Numbered from the stretch's first letter, positions 29,397 to 42,361 are shown. The stretch is DNA of 64,000 bases from Apostichopus japonicus (GCF_037975245.1 NC_092568.1:35960001-36024000); one strand, 5' to 3'. Notes: generated by a model from the sequence alone, not told the origin. A program made the numbers and translations.

Positions 29397-29717
29397 TGAC
29401 GTCATAGCAGCGTTCTTTTCGACACTATTACACAAAAAAGGTATCGTTCGAAGTGACTTTTCACATCTCGACACCTTTGAAGAAAAGAAGGTAACGGAAA
29501 GTTCAAAGACACAGCTCTCTCGTCTGATTCCCTCGGGTTTCGTTAATATAGTTATACAGTTCAGGACAAGTCCGTGTGTTAAAAGGACGTGTTTTTTAAA
29601 AAGGATTTCGTTTTGTTGTTTTAAGTTTGTTTGTTGTTTTGGACTTTGTTGCTGCGTCTCTGTTAGGATTATTATTTCATACCGATTCGTATCGAGAGGT
29701 CGTCAAGAAGTAAGCAG
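29397..29717 (+). promoter_or_regulatory. Speculative promoter and 5' non-coding exon region
   Basis: A perfect TGACGTCA lies at 29397-29404 in a locally GC-richer stretch (CCCGCGTGACGTCATAGC). About 310 bp on, CAAGAA|GTAAGC (GT at 29710-29711) and AAGCAG|GTATTA (GT at 29718-29719) both resemble splice donors. The receptor at 35796 needs an upstream exon on the plus strand, and this could be it, about 6 kb away. The only support is sequence resemblance; transcript data would be needed, and another site is equally possible. Confidence 0.15.
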
Positions 29718-30551
29718 GTATTATTTCATCCATTAATTATTCATTTTTTTCCATGTATGTGTATATGATAATGGATCTGATGTGTTTTCATTTCTGTTTT
29801 AAGATCGTATCCTCAACTCAATATATTGCTTGTCGTACATGTTAGCATCTTGATGTTTTGAAATAAGTTTGTGTACCCTTAAACTGAGCAGACGATTTGT
29901 GGATACAATGCAAAGTCGCGCACTAATTTGATATACTGACATTCAAGTAACAGTAATTGATTTCGTAGAAGACATTTAAATTCGTCAAAAAATCATTTAC
30001 TTATTTTTTTCGAACAACACATCAACACCTACATAAGCAATGTCATAACAGATATAAGTGGGTTATAGTGACGTCGTAATTATGCATAGGTCTATTATAA
30101 TCGGGACGAGAGATTTTATTGTCATTACCCTCAGAAAACTTCATGAAAATGTTTGTTAATTTCGCAATACTTGAATTAATTCAATCAAAACGTGAATATT
30201 TTTGTTTGATTTTGCTAACGATATTTGTACCGAATTGTCATTATTACAGTCCGCTGTTACTTTAAGATCTTTAACTATCTTGCAACACCTTATAAATCCA
30301 TGTTGCAATACTGTGCTTCTTTCTACAACACCAATAACACGGGATTTTAGAGGAAGTAACAAACGTGTTATAGAACTAAACACCGTCGCCACCTACTTCA
30401 ATAGACTGCGCATACTGATTGTTTGCATTCTCTTATTTTTTCCATCTTTTTATCAGTTTGTTTGTTTTTCCACCTTTTATTTTGCTACTGTCGTAAAGAA
30501 AGCGTATCTAGTCAATAAAGTTACCACGGCCTCTTGCGTTGACATTGTTAT
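29718..30551. other. Gene-free stretch
   Basis: Two overlapping opposite-strand open frames (30156-30392 - and 30202-30555 +) have no recognisable motif. Nothing else is seen. Confidence 0.5.
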
Positions 30552-31552
30552 CTAAAAACTGTCATTAAATAGTCTTTAAGATTCCTTTGCCCGATTGCGA
30601 TTCTATACGAATGCTATTGGACACTACATAATTTCCATTTTCCCAGGAAATCGAATTACAAAAATATATTTTTGGTGGTCGACTTAAAACAGGGCGGTCC
30701 TACGGCAGGATCATCGGGCTGAGTTCTCCCTCCACACCCCACTCCGATTAATTTCTTAGTATCTGTGACTCGTCTGCATGGTCACTATTATTGCGCACGT
30801 ATGTCACCTAAAAACTCAACCCACTCCCCACCCCCCCCCCCATCACCACCTAAATCTCTCTCCATCTAAATAAAACCTACAGATTTCATGTTGCGATAAT
30901 GTTTCAAAATGTTTCTCTTGTTATAATTGTAAACACAACAGTTTGCTGTAAATGGATGAATTGACGCTTGTGAAATCGTCAACTGATAAAATACTAAATA
31001 CGTTATTAAGTATTAATTGTTAACTGCCCTCAACATTTCTTTAAAATTCCTTTGCTCGATTGCGATAGTGTGATTGTTTTTTTTTTTAATTTATGTAGCT
31101 GGTCACTACTTCTATTCTATGACAATTATTTCAGGAAATCGAATTAATTGTAAATAGGTTACGTGGCCCACTTGAAATCATTATTGACTTCCGCTGGATT
31201 AGATTCCGTAATCCAGTGCGCCCTCAATAGGATCACTGGGGATCTTCTTCACCTCCTCCCCCACCTAGATGTTTTAGTTTTTGTATTATCCGTAAAGTCC
31301 TTATTCTCAAGATACCGTTTTGGCTACAATGCTGCAACTATACGCCCCCCCCCCCCCCGCCCAAAAAACATCTCTTTCCACGTATACCAACAACATAACA
31401 TCACTTCTATTCCCACAGCGCTACCCCTTTCTCCATCTAAATAATACCCCGAGATCTCTAGTAATAATACTGTTTACAAAAGCCTCCGTTGGCTAATAAT
31501 ATGTTGTAATTACAACAGATTGTTTTAAATCGGTGGATTTGACGTCATGAAA
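30552..31552. repeat. Old tandem duplication, unit about 465 bp
   Basis: Copy 1 (about 30552-30985) and copy 2 (about 31018-31552) share ATTCCTTTGC(C/T)CGATTGCGAT, CAGGAAATCGAATTA, GTGG(T/C)C-GACTT or its variant, a C-rich run (30829-30841 and 31345-31358), CTCCATCTAAATAA and, weakly, a closing TTTAAAT/GTAAATGGATGAATTGACG segment. They are about 465 bp apart. Copy 2 contains a TGACGTCA at 31540-31547. No coding role is seen. Confidence 0.65.
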
Positions 31553-33690
31553 CCTAGTTTGTTTTCATCATTTCATAGTAAGATGTTTATATTTAGCGTA
31601 AAGTGTTGCTTGGTTTCACGCCAAGTAGTGCTATAAAATGACCAGATTGTGTTCATTAAATTTGCTAGATGTGCAGCTAAAATGACGGAAATTGCTCTAA
31701 ACTTCAGACATTTCCGTTCACAGTTAAGGGAGGGAGTGAGGGGGAAGGGGAAGGGAAGGGTAACGGGGAAGGTAAGGGGGAACGTGGGGAAGGGTCAAAG
31801 GGGGGAAGAAAGTGGGTACAATATTTCAGTCATTATGGGGTCTCTATTACATAGAATCCTTGAAGCAATTGTATGTTATGTCAGATTTGAAAGTCATTAT
31901 GGTTAATTTTGATCCTACATGCAGATGACATCAGTATAAGTTAGCCTTTGCTCGAATTCGAGTGTCAAACTTTGTTTCAGATATTCTATAGATAGGAAGG
32001 GTTAAATTATGACATAAGAATGTTTCTCTAAGATTTTATTGGTTTGATATACACATGAAATTTGCCAATCAATTAAAGTTTTGTTTTAGACCTATATAGA
32101 TTAATAAACAATCCTCTGCTTTATCCTCTCTACTTGACTTTAATCAAGTTTCATGTAAGAGTTTGCCGCCTACGTCAGCTTGGTTGATTTATTACTTTTG
32201 GTTTGACTGACTCTTAGAGTACGGATTGAAGGAAGCTACAAAGTTGATTACCTCTTCCGGAAGATTGAGAGCTAGTAACTTAATTATAATTTATCTACTT
32301 GATGCTTTAAATGAGATCAACGAGGTACGATGTTATTCCTTCAGTGATTTTTTTTTATTGTTTTGAATGAAAGCTGTCGGGAAAACAGAGGCTTAGTTAT
32401 GTCTTTTCGTGTTAATTTTGCATACAAATGTGTTGTAAGACACAAGTCTATTGGACGCAAGGTGGGTGAACCTATTTTGTAGGTTCCACCCAATCATCCC
32501 TTTTCCTCCCAATACCCACGCCCCACACCCCACACCCACATCCACACCCCATACCCCACAACCCAAACCCCACACCCTATATGACCTTTCGTTTTTGTTT
32601 TTTTTTTATTCTTTGCTTCATATTTTCTGAAAATTGAATCTTGCAGGTTACCAGAAATTAAAACACTTTTTAGCCACAACATGATGCTAGGTATTGTTTT
32701 CATTTTAATCACCGCTCCCTCTCCTAATTTCTTCGAGTCCACATCCTCACAACATCATATTGTTTTGCTGCCAGAAATGGTTAAAAGAAATAAACGCAAG
32801 AATCTGGTCTCAATTGTGACATTCTATTACTTAAAGAAAACGTGTTATGTCATGCCTAAAATGAGGGCGTCCCAGCTCAATTACATAACAAGCAATAGCA
32901 GAGGGTATTCTACTGTACCAGTCATTTTCATTTGTTATACAACCCTTTTATTGATATCTCAGCAACACTTTCCAGGTTTGAGGACGGGGGGGGGGCGGGG
33001 AATTGGGCTGGGCTGGGGGCAAGTGTCAGTGGCGGTGACACCATCACGAGACTCACGGTCAATTATTATTATTATTAGGGGAACCGGTGAAATATGGGAT
33101 AAAGAATAAAAGATTATCATTGTCATAGTATCCTTCAAAAATCGAGGAAAATTACGAATATGGAATAAGGAGATCCTGTGAATTAATTGTCCCGGAGCTC
33201 GGCCTGGCCCTCGAGTACAGTGTTACATAAACCAGACCAGTATTTGTCAGGTTGTGTTTGAGATGATGTCATTTCTTTGATGAGATGTAGAGGCCTTCAT
33301 TAATCTAGTTTGGCTTCTTGTCTCGTCTGTGATAAAATTACGTTAATGCTTGAACTTGTTTTGCTGTTTTGTATATATCAGAACCAGATGATGAGGCGGC
33401 GTAGTGTACTGATAACGTTAATAACAGTAGATTTAATTTACAATCACAATAGAATTTAGCCATGTAAATATGCTCTACATATTAACCGATGGAGTCCCAT
33501 TGTCGGAGTTTCTGTAAACCACAAGAAGAAGGGAAAACTCATGTGAGACGCTTCTTTTTTTTTTTTTGGCGATGAAATTAATTTTCTTTTCTTTTCTTTT
33601 CTTTTTAAATAAAACTAAAACTGTAAATGAAGCCTGGGGGAAAAGAAAGGGAGGAAAAATCTATTTATAGTTCTTACTATTTTTCTGATT

Positions 33691-33729
<39 letters not shown>

Positions 33730-34690
33730 GATTTATCTATACTATAATGGCTCTGGGTTTTATTATTTTATTTTTTATTTGAGTTTATGATGTTATTGGA
33801 ACTGACAACTAAACGAATTATGATTTTTATTAATCAAAAGCCCTTTATATAACATTTTTTTATTTATTTTAATAATAGATCCCAATGTCCGTCATCCACT
33901 TTCTCAACCCCTTCCTATAGCCACCGCTCAATTTTATTGTTAAATCAGATTTGACATCTGCCTATAAAGTGTTTTGTTACATTGATTTTAAATCTTGTAA
34001 TGTTTTCGCCTGATACGAATGCAGGAAAACTTATTTTGAATGATAAATATCAAAGTTATTTAGAGGATCACATGTGTCTTTATTGTTAGGAAAAATACGG
34101 TCAACCAGACATAAATTCACCCTTGCAAAAGTTATAAATAGATGTGTAACTACATTATTGTTGTGATGTCATGTCGTGTGGAAGTCGGACATTTTTACGG
34201 CACATACCGCGTAAGCTTTACTTTAACGTATTTTATATTTAACTATATTATTTATTACAATATATCGTAGCGGGCCCGGTATGTATTGCAAATCGATATG
34301 TCTGAACAATTGCGCATTAATCTACTTTCAGAAAGTATTCAAAATATTTACAGATAGAACAATTCTAGACTGAAAAGATATGTATGTATGTGTGTATGTA
34401 TGTATGTATGTATTCGGTAATATTCAGTAATTTGTAGTCGTAGGTAGAGTCTTATGTTACGACGCCGGGGGAAATAATATGCACTCAATACTGTAAATCC
34501 TTTTTATATTCGGAAGGCTCGGGTTCGACCTAGGCTTAGGATTTCGTGTTGGTTAGAATCAGGATTTTTCTCTAGAATATAGGGCAACGTATATCACCAA
34601 ACAGGACTAGCAGTGTTCGATAGGGGTGGCAAAGGCCTACAAAGGAATGAAGACCTTCCTAACTGTTTTTGAACCACTAAAGGAATAATG
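31553..34690. other. Gene-free stretch with several low-complexity tracts
   Basis: Contents: G-rich GGGGAA tract at 31728-31806; C-rich ACCCCACA tract at 32508-32577; G-rich patch at 32982-33020; CTTTT tract about 33583-33606; (AAT)n at 33694-33726; (TATG)n at 34380-34413. No gene is recognised; a 142-codon frame at 32681-33109 has no family motif. Confidence 0.55.
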
Positions 34691-34764
34691 AGCGTCCATA
34701 GCCCTGTTGGTGAGGACGGCAGCATTTATAGCGCGAGTGGTTTGGGTTCGAAAACCGGTGGAGG
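34691..34764 (+). ncRNA. tRNA-like sequence, probably a decayed tRNA or tRNA-derived repeat
   Basis: An A-box-like TAGCCCTGTTGGT starts at 34699 and a B box GGTTCGAAAACC lies at 34745-34756. The outer segments GCGTCCA and TGGAGG could form most of an acceptor stem. The anticodon arm does not pair properly, so a working tRNA is unlikely. It differs from the SINE head at 35331. Confidence 0.3.
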
Positions 34765-35330
34765 AAGGAAGATTTTGCACTGGTCTGGATTTTCCAACTC
34801 ATTGTCATTTCAAAATACATACGGTTTATATTGTACTTGACATAACACGATAACTCACATTTGTTTGGCCCATTACACAATATTTACATTGATCTTATAC
34901 GCTTGCTTATCTTATGAAAATATATTTTTATGTCACATATATATTGCATATTATTTAATTGGTGGAAAGTACGGCATGTTTAATCATGTATCCCTAGAAT
35001 AACCCATTAAAATCGTCGCGAATAAATTCTCCTGTTTCTAACATAAATTTGTGTCTGAAGAAATAAAATTATATTTTCTGAGTATATACTGTACACGTTT
35101 CCTCAAATTTGTCCATATAGGGAATCACATCAGCAATACCAGTACCGCTACTGTTTTGTGTGTGTGTGGGGGGGGGGGTGTATGGTAATGGGCAGTGGGT
35201 ACTTTTCCTACATCATCCTCATACACTTAGTGATTAATTTGGATCAGGGAGTGGTGATTCGATCTATTTGGATGATCTTATTTCGGCAAGATAACATATA
35301 ATAGTGTCGGTCAACTGGGATGTCAATCAG

Positions 35331-35582
35331 GGAGTGTTAGCTCAGTGGTTAACGCCGGTGGCTTTCAATCATAAGGTGCCCGGTTCGAGTCATTCCAAGA
35401 TTAATGTATGTCGTCCAGTTACAGAGTTGTTTACAGTTGACAATTCATAATCATGGACGTTAAATATGAATGTTAGAGACTGACTTCGGTCAGCTTGCCG
35501 CTTTGATAAGCCAATGATGGCTTCTTCGCGAGTTCCTGCTTGCAGAAGGATCTAAAATACATACAATACATACATACAATTA
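35331..35582 (+). mobile_element. tRNA-derived SINE, copy 2
   Basis: This copy is full length, with the same head-body-tail order as the copy at 15747-15999. The A box TAGCTCAGTGG is near 35338 and the B box GGTTCGAGTC near 35382. The ATACA tail ends about 213 bp before the receptor coding start. It therefore lies in the region inferred to be the 5' UTR intron of the receptor gene, in the same orientation as the gene. Confidence 0.85.
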
Positions 35583-35775
35583 CAAAGTTCTCGCTGAGCT
35601 GGGTTAAGACCGTTTCTGTAGTTTCCTTTCCTATCCAGGGGCGGGAACTGGGTGCCTGGGTGGGATGGTTAATCATCATATTCAAAACATTATAAACTGC
35701 TTTTTATATTATTATTATTATTATTATTGAATTCTGAGTCTCATTTTCGTCAAGATTGCAATTTTCACATATTTT

Positions 35776-35794
35776 CTTTTTCATTTTTTTTCAG
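35776..35794 (+). promoter_or_regulatory. Splice acceptor (polypyrimidine tract and AG) just before the receptor ATG
   Basis: A T/C-rich tract (CTTTTTCATTTTTTTTCAG, 35776-35794) ends in CAG one base before the ATG at 35796. This fits an intron in the 5' UTR followed by a coding exon that holds the whole receptor. An in-frame ATG at 35727 lies before this acceptor and would be removed with the intron. Confidence 0.7.
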
Positions 35795-35795
35795 C

Positions 35796-37151
35796 ATGAA
35801 TTCAACCTGGACGACGGATATTCTCACCACGGAGGATGTCGAGAGCGAGTTCAGCCGATCTTGGTTTTCTTCATTCCTCATTTGCTGTGCTGCTATTCTG
35901 AGTCAGATTCTGACTATCGGAGGCAACATTCTCGTTCTTCTGTCCTTTAAAGTGGAGAGACGTCTACGAAAACCGAGCAATTATTTTCTTTTCAGTTTAG
36001 CGGTAGCCGATCTTATCATCGGTCTATTCTCGATGCCGGTATACTCGCTTTATCTATTGCTTCAGACTTGGCCCTTTGGTACATTCGTCTGCGACTTGTG
36101 GATATCCATAGACTACGCATGCTCAGAAGTCTCCGTCTTAAACTTAATCATGATCAGCGTCGATAGGCTCTGGTCCGTGAAAAGTCCCGCCAAATACCGC
36201 AATAAAATGAACTTGCGTCGGGCCTTGATAATGATTATACCGACATGGGTAGCACCAATTCTCCTTTATTTCCCATCGATCATGGGCTGGACGTATATCA
36301 CCGGCACCGAGGACCCCAGGCAACCGGGCCACTGTTTTGTACCGTTTATGGAGAATTCGCCAGTTTTTATGACTGTTTCCACCGTATTGGTCTACTGGAT
36401 ACCCCTCGCCGCTATGTTCAGCATGTACGTAATGATATTTCAAATAATCCGTAATCTAGCCAAAAATAAGCAACGAGATCGCGACGCGACGCAACGTCAA
36501 CGTCCGGGGAACCCTCTACCTCACAGGTCGGGTCCGGACCGTGTCTGCGTTATACAACCGTTAGAACCGACAGTTTTAGAGACGGAGGCACACATGGGTG
36601 TCACCAACGACGGAACCACCACCACCACAGCGTCCACCAATTGTAGTGAAGCTTTACCAGCAAAGCCGCTATCGCTACCAGGTAAGATGCCAGACATTGA
36701 GAGTGAAACTGAACCCATGGAGGACACGTCCTCCTCCAGCAGGAAAAATGACGCCGCCAGCGGTTATCCTCGTGATTATCAAAAAGCAGTCTTGAAACCG
36801 GTAGAAGTTAAAAGGGATAGCAAATCGGGGAAATTTAAATCTGGTATGCTTAGCAGAAGGACGAAGAGAAGGAAATCTCAGCGTGGCGAACGACAAAGCA
36901 AAAGTGAACGAAAGGCCACTAGAACCTTAACCTTCATTCTGGGGGCATTTTTCGTCACGTGGAGTCCTTATTCAACAATAGTCATTGTTTTAGCTTGGTA
37001 TAACACCGGTAATTTAACTCGGTTTTATCATTTTAGTTACTATCTGTGTTATATTAATAGTACAGTCAATCCTTTATGTTATGCATTTGCCAACGAACTG
37101 TTTCGAAATACTTTTTATAAAATTTTATCAGGAAAAGCGTGTAAAAGTTAA
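35796..37151 (+). CDS. Muscarinic acetylcholine receptor-like GPCR (class A)
   Basis: The reading frame encodes 451 residues with seven membrane segments. It is probably an acetylcholine or related aminergic receptor at the cell surface. Visible landmarks: N-glycosylation site N2-S-T; GN44 in TM1; LAVAD72 in TM2; C99 (TM3 start) with C180 in the second outer loop for the disulfide; D106-Y107 (amine-binding Asp 3.32 and Tyr 3.33); DRL 123-125; W151; P203; TM6 FVTWSPY (W389, Y392); TM7 YYLCYINSTVNPLCY (Y415, Y419, N425-P426-Y429). TM1-TM3 and TM6-TM7 read much closer to muscarinic receptors than to histamine H3. The third inner loop (about 220-372) is long, Thr/Ser-rich, then strongly basic before KATRTL. 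Odd points: DRY is DRL; the muscarinic Asn 6.52 is S393; Thr 5.39 is M192; Trp 4.57 is Y158. The start at 35796 was chosen because a splice acceptor directly precedes it. Receptor identity is firm, ligand less so. Confidence 0.9.
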   Translation: MNSTWTTDILTTEDVESEFSRSWFSSFLICCAAILSQILTIGGNILVLLSFKVERRLRKPSNYFLFSLAVADLIIGLFSMPVYSLYLLLQTWPFGTFVCDLWISIDYACSEVSVLNLIMISVDRLWSVKSPAKYRNKMNLRRALIMIIPTWVAPILLYFPSIMGWTYITGTEDPRQPGHCFVPFMENSPVFMTVSTVLVYWIPLAAMFSMYVMIFQIIRNLAKNKQRDRDATQRQRPGNPLPHRSGPDRVCVIQPLEPTVLETEAHMGVTNDGTTTTTASTNCSEALPAKPLSLPGKMPDIESETEPMEDTSSSSRKNDAASGYPRDYQKAVLKPVEVKRDSKSGKFKSGMLSRRTKRRKSQRGERQSKSERKATRTLTFILGAFFVTWSPYSTIVIVLAWYNTGNLTRFYHFSYYLCYINSTVNPLCYAFANELFRNTFYKILSGKACKS

Positions 37152-40100
37152 AAAAGAAAAGGGTAAAGAGAAGTCAAAGCAGAGGGGGGGGGGGGGGGGA
37201 ATTATCTTTATTTTATGAATTTATCATATTATCTATATGTAACATCTCCTTAAGCTATAAGGTTACAATTATATTTAATATTAGATATGAAACTTCAAAC
37301 ATGTTTAATATAGTCAATCTTGAAGAGGGATCATTCAATATGTGGGAGTAAGTTACACAATTCTGATTAATTAATTACACATTATCTACCGGTTACTTGT
37401 AGAAGGACACAATATCATTGACGAATATTCTTAAATCAAATATTGGGGGCGGATCCAGAGCACGTGAGATGTACACCCCCCCCCCCCTCCCCCACCCCCT
37501 CCTCCTCTCCAACTTTCAACCTCTCACAAAAATGCAAAAGTAGCTAATAATACAACTTCGCGTTCACACCTGCCAATACACCACTTAATTCATAGTCTAC
37601 ATGTGTCTCATGCTTCACACTTTGAAGTCATTTGGAAGAGGACTCAGATCCCCTACACATGTACGACCCCTGCAGGGTCAACGACCCCTCCTTTATAAAA
37701 ATCCTGGAGATTATAGTAAGCATCACACGTGTTTGCCTCTCATTGCATTTGTGTGTTGTTGTTGTTGATGTTGTTGTTGATGCTGTGGTTGTTATCAAGG
37801 AGGACACATGCAAGTTAAGTATACAGTCTAAACGTTTGTCTCAAATAACAAAGTATAATAAAGTACAAATGGCAATCAAATGAGAATAACAATGACATCA
37901 TCAATCATAAACAAAATAGGAACAAACACACTTACATACACACCGACCATTAACAAACAATATTACATACAAATATTGTATCTACTTGTAAATCCAAAAT
38001 TTACATCATGTCACACATCTTTCGGAACTAGGTAAAGACCTTTTTCTCTCTTATCAATGGCGATATTAAATATATTTATGATAATTTATGAATTATAATG
38101 AACTACATTACAATCTTCTAAAAATATAACAAGAACAATAACAAGAATTTGACTCCCTTCGGAATAATTTAACCCATATACATAACTGCACAAGGTGTTT
38201 TTTTTTTAAAGTTTCTTTTTAACTTTTCTTTTTAACTTTTTACCTACCGATAAGTAGGTAGTAATCCTTGATTGAATGACATCGAATTTTCAATTAGGGT
38301 AAGAAAATGTTAAGTCCCCAAATTTACTGCTAGAAGTTTCAAAAGTACTCTTTTAGAAGTCTTTCCGATTCTGCTCTTTTTCCAAAGACATTTAGCAATT
38401 TAAAAAAAAGACTATTATAAACTCTCGGTTTGGATTACTAGCTTTAAAGGTCGCAGGAAAAAAAGATTGTTAAAATTTGACCATTGGTGACCGTTGTCTG
38501 GATTTCTAGCCTATTTGGCAGTAACACTGATGACCATTAAGGCCCATGTACGAAATCTTACTGAAGGTTTATTATCGACAGGGTATCATTTTCACTGGCT
38601 TAATCAATTTTGACAAGGCGTATAGAGGAGCTGTTAAGTTGAAATGTTTAATTAAGAGTGCAGGGCCTCCCTTATGCTGATTTTGTGGAAAGACTTGTGT
38701 TAAAAAAATCTAGTACTTTCTTCAGCTCATTTGTAGAAGGAGGGGAGGGGGATATATTAACAAATAAATGAGCAACTACGGGCTTCGCTGGACATTATTT
38801 GTATTTACAGGAATTGTCTCCAATCGTCCAATCGCAGTAATTTACAAAACTGCGGCTTTTTTCAGCAAGGCACAGGATTATATACTTAAATTCATTGGTT
38901 AGAATTTAATTCTATCCAAAATGTTTTGCTCTTTTCAGAAAAAGACGTTTTGCATCCGAAATGTTTTCGGTGTACATATACTTGGAAAATAAGACCATAT
39001 GTATTTAAAAGTTACGTCATCATTACGTAAACTCCCCTTATCTTTATTTTTGTTTACATTTTGCACAATTATTTTCTGACTTTAGACTATTAATTCGGTA
39101 ATTATTCGGCTTTCGAGTTAATAACAAATGGGGATAAGAATTTATTTTGTAAATTTGTCAAAATAAGCTTAAACAAAGATAAATAAAACCTATATATCCG
39201 TAAACAAGTACTTGCATACCCCCATAATGTCTTTGTTCTGATGGGGGCAGTAATGATAAAAGGACTTTCAGAGTACGCGTCACAGCTTGTCAAAAAAAGG
39301 GATTAATATTTATGTTTTTATTGGATGTAATGCGTCAAATGTCCAAACAATTGAGTCACTGCTATCATGGCAAACAAACATCTTGGTTAGATTTCTTTGT
39401 TTGTTCGTTGTGGGTTTTGTTTTATGGTCAGAATCGGAATGATTGGAGGGGTATTTACAAGATGTCCCACCTAATCGTGCTTTATAGGGGGAATGAGCTG
39501 GACTATGTTGGTCTAATGGGGGGGGGGGGGGAGTTTCACGTCACAGATAATAAGCTAGGGCAAACCCCAAATAAGAGGGCGCTCTAACAAATCATCTTTT
39601 AGATATCATATTTTCATACACGTTCTTTAACATTCTTTTTCTACATGATACAAACATGTTCTTAATGTGCTGGCAATGGATCAAAGTGTTCACTAGATTA
39701 GACAGAATTCTCATTTATCCTTCAATTTTTACATCAACTTTTTTTCTTTTTTCTTTTTTTCTTTTTGATGGTCATTTTGATTTATTTCACTTTTCTTCCC
39801 TCTATTTTTTTTTTCTTCCTTCCATTAAAAGTTGATAATATATCTTTAAACGTTGGGGATATATAATCTATTTGTAAATTCTTAAAGTTTATGTATATTT
39901 TCTGCACACTTTTTCCTGCAAGAGGTACTGATTATCTAACATTTTTAGTTTCAAATGGGTGAATGCATTCCTCACGTTAATTTCCATAACTTTCAGCTGT
40001 CTAAAAAGAAATTATTAAGTTGTTTTTATTCCAAATCTGTAGCTTAAAATTGTATCAATAAATTATTATTTATTGTAAAGTTTATAAATCAGAGTATTTT

Positions 40101-42353
40101 TAATGTATTAATATTTAATATACAATATTGTGTCACAACTGACGTCACCAAATACGGTAATCAAAGGAAATCTTGACCAATATTAAAAATTTCACCTCCC
40201 TTCCACCCCAAACATCCAAAAGAGTAGCATTTTATGTAACATCGTTGCAAGAATTTACGAAAATAACTGACGATGCAGAAAACAGCATTCACTTATTTCT
40301 AATTTTTTATTCAAATATGAAATTTATAAAAGTTCTTTCGCAATGTCAATTCTTCGGAAACATTAATTATGATGCAAAAAGTGGAAGCAGTTTTTTCTTA
40401 AATATGACAATTTTTATTTTTGAAAATAATATTTATATTATTCAATTCAAACCTGATATCAGATTAAAAAACGAGCTAATTTTGATTAATTAACTAGAAT
40501 ATTTAGCTTAATTTTAGCTTTGTTTTCAGCTCTCCAGGATACGTTAGTTTCAATACCGTTCAGTTGTTTAATAAAAATAAATTACAAATTAGCTTTACAT
40601 TCATATCTGGCCTTGACGATTGTAATATTTAATGTCGTCACGAACAAATTGGCATTCAAATTTAATAAACGAATTCAAAATCTACGTTTTGAAACTTATA
40701 GGCCTATTGGATAAATAAAACACACTCATTTAAGTAGAAGTTTTGGGACAGCAGATTTTGGAATACTAAATACTTTTGGATAGACTCTAATTTTTGATCG
40801 CCTCCGATTGTTTTTGGATTAATATTTTTTAATTGGTTTACATTGCTCTTGTTCAAATCTCTGTTATCCATCATTGGTTTACTGAGTGTGCGATTGGAGT
40901 TTTTATTATTACTTCGCCGGAATCTAATTACAAACGATACGTTATAAGGTTCATGTTGAACTTTCAACCTGTAAGCACATTTTCTACAGCTTTATAGTGA
41001 AAATGTTAATTAAAAAAAGAAACCCCGACTTTTATGCGTGTATGAAATTTGACCATAACTGTTGATTTTTTCATTGCTAAGTTTATTACTGTATATATGG
41101 AATGTACAAATAAAGAATTCAAAATTGATTTATGCTCTCATTGTTATTTCATTTAAACAAAAACAATTGTCATTACATTGGACATAATTGCTAATTCGAG
41201 AAATTATGCAACTAGAGTCAAATATCCGAATAACTATAGAGAAAGTACGGTAAGTAACAAAGCGATGATGGTAATGGAATGCCCTGGATTATTCGCGATA
41301 ACATCAGTACCAACTCTTACCCCATGAGTATAGGGACATCATTATACGTTACACCGAATTGCCGTCGGGGGTGTAACCTATTTTGGACTGGTACCTCTCC
41401 GAGTCAATTCGACGACAACCTCCCCCCCCCCCCCCCCTCCAATAAACAGTGCATATTAAAGTACGTTAATATTTGACGAGCTTTGATATTTTTGTAGAAA
41501 AAGTGAAGCAAAAACAGACAAGTTTACTTATGCAACAAACTTAACCAAAAAAGTGTGTGTTTGATATAAGAGACAGACCAATGCATAATACAAACAATCA
41601 TCTGTATTAAATCCCTTTTTTTTAATCAAAATGAGGCAGGAATTTGTACATAAATCAATTACTACAATTTTAAATACAACCAAATAATATAAAAATGCAT
41701 GGAACCTTTATAAGCGTTGGAATATTTGTAGAAATAATACAGAAGAAAAAATATTTAAAAGTATAGTTAAATAAAAACCTATCATAAGAAGAACAACAAC
41801 ATAATAATAATGAGTTTCTTAATTTTAGTCGTTTCATTAAACTAAAATTTAGCATTAAATCTGCTTTTATGAGCTAGATTTTTACTTCAAATAACAATGC
41901 AGTTCATTTGTGTTAATTGACCAAAACATTAATATATCTCAATTAATTAGGTACAAAGTCAGTCCATACATTCGAATGTTTCTCCCATCTTTTGCGTGTC
42001 ACGTGAATATGATTATCACAATTATGAAATAAATGCCAAAGGAGACAAACATTTTTTAGTATCGAATCAGAATCGTACACACGTTCATTTCATTAGGCTG
42101 CTTTTGTTTTCATCACTTGATTTTAAATAACAATAACAATCGTTTTTTTCTGTCTTTTTTTCTCTTAATAACATTATAATTATAATAATTTCTAATAATA
42201 ATAATAATTACTAGCAGTTAATTTTACATAAGATTTGCTAAAATTGTTGGAACTACTACTTCTGAAGACAAAAAAAATGGTGAACAAAACGTTTTGCCCA
42301 TTAGTTGCAAGCAAAATTACGATTATCGTTGTTAAAACATGTCCAAAAATGTT
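37152..42353. other. Receptor 3' flank and gene-free stretch
   Basis: A G16 run lies at 37184-37199, about 33 bp past the stop. The nearest AATAAA I noticed downstream is at 37857-37862, which would give a 3' UTR of about 0.7 kb; other AATAAA sites lie further on (for example near 40057 and 41107), so the true end is unknown. Also present are C- or G-rich runs near 37476-37500, 39518-39531 and 41422-41437, a GTTGTT tract at 37756-37790 and a TGACGTCA at 40140-40147. No second gene is recognised. Confidence 0.5.
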
Positions 42354-42361
42354 CACCTAGC

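Noticed and set aside
34505-34530. B-box-like GGGTTCGACC suggesting another tRNA-like repeat
   Set aside because: No A box lies at a suitable distance upstream and no second copy was seen.
35727-35795. Upstream in-frame ATG extending the receptor N terminus by 23 residues
   Set aside because: The extension is the translation of a polypyrimidine tract ending in a splice acceptor at 35794, so it is probably intronic.
36144-36896. Open frames on the opposite strand and other frames within the receptor
   Set aside because: They are shadows of the receptor coding sequence.
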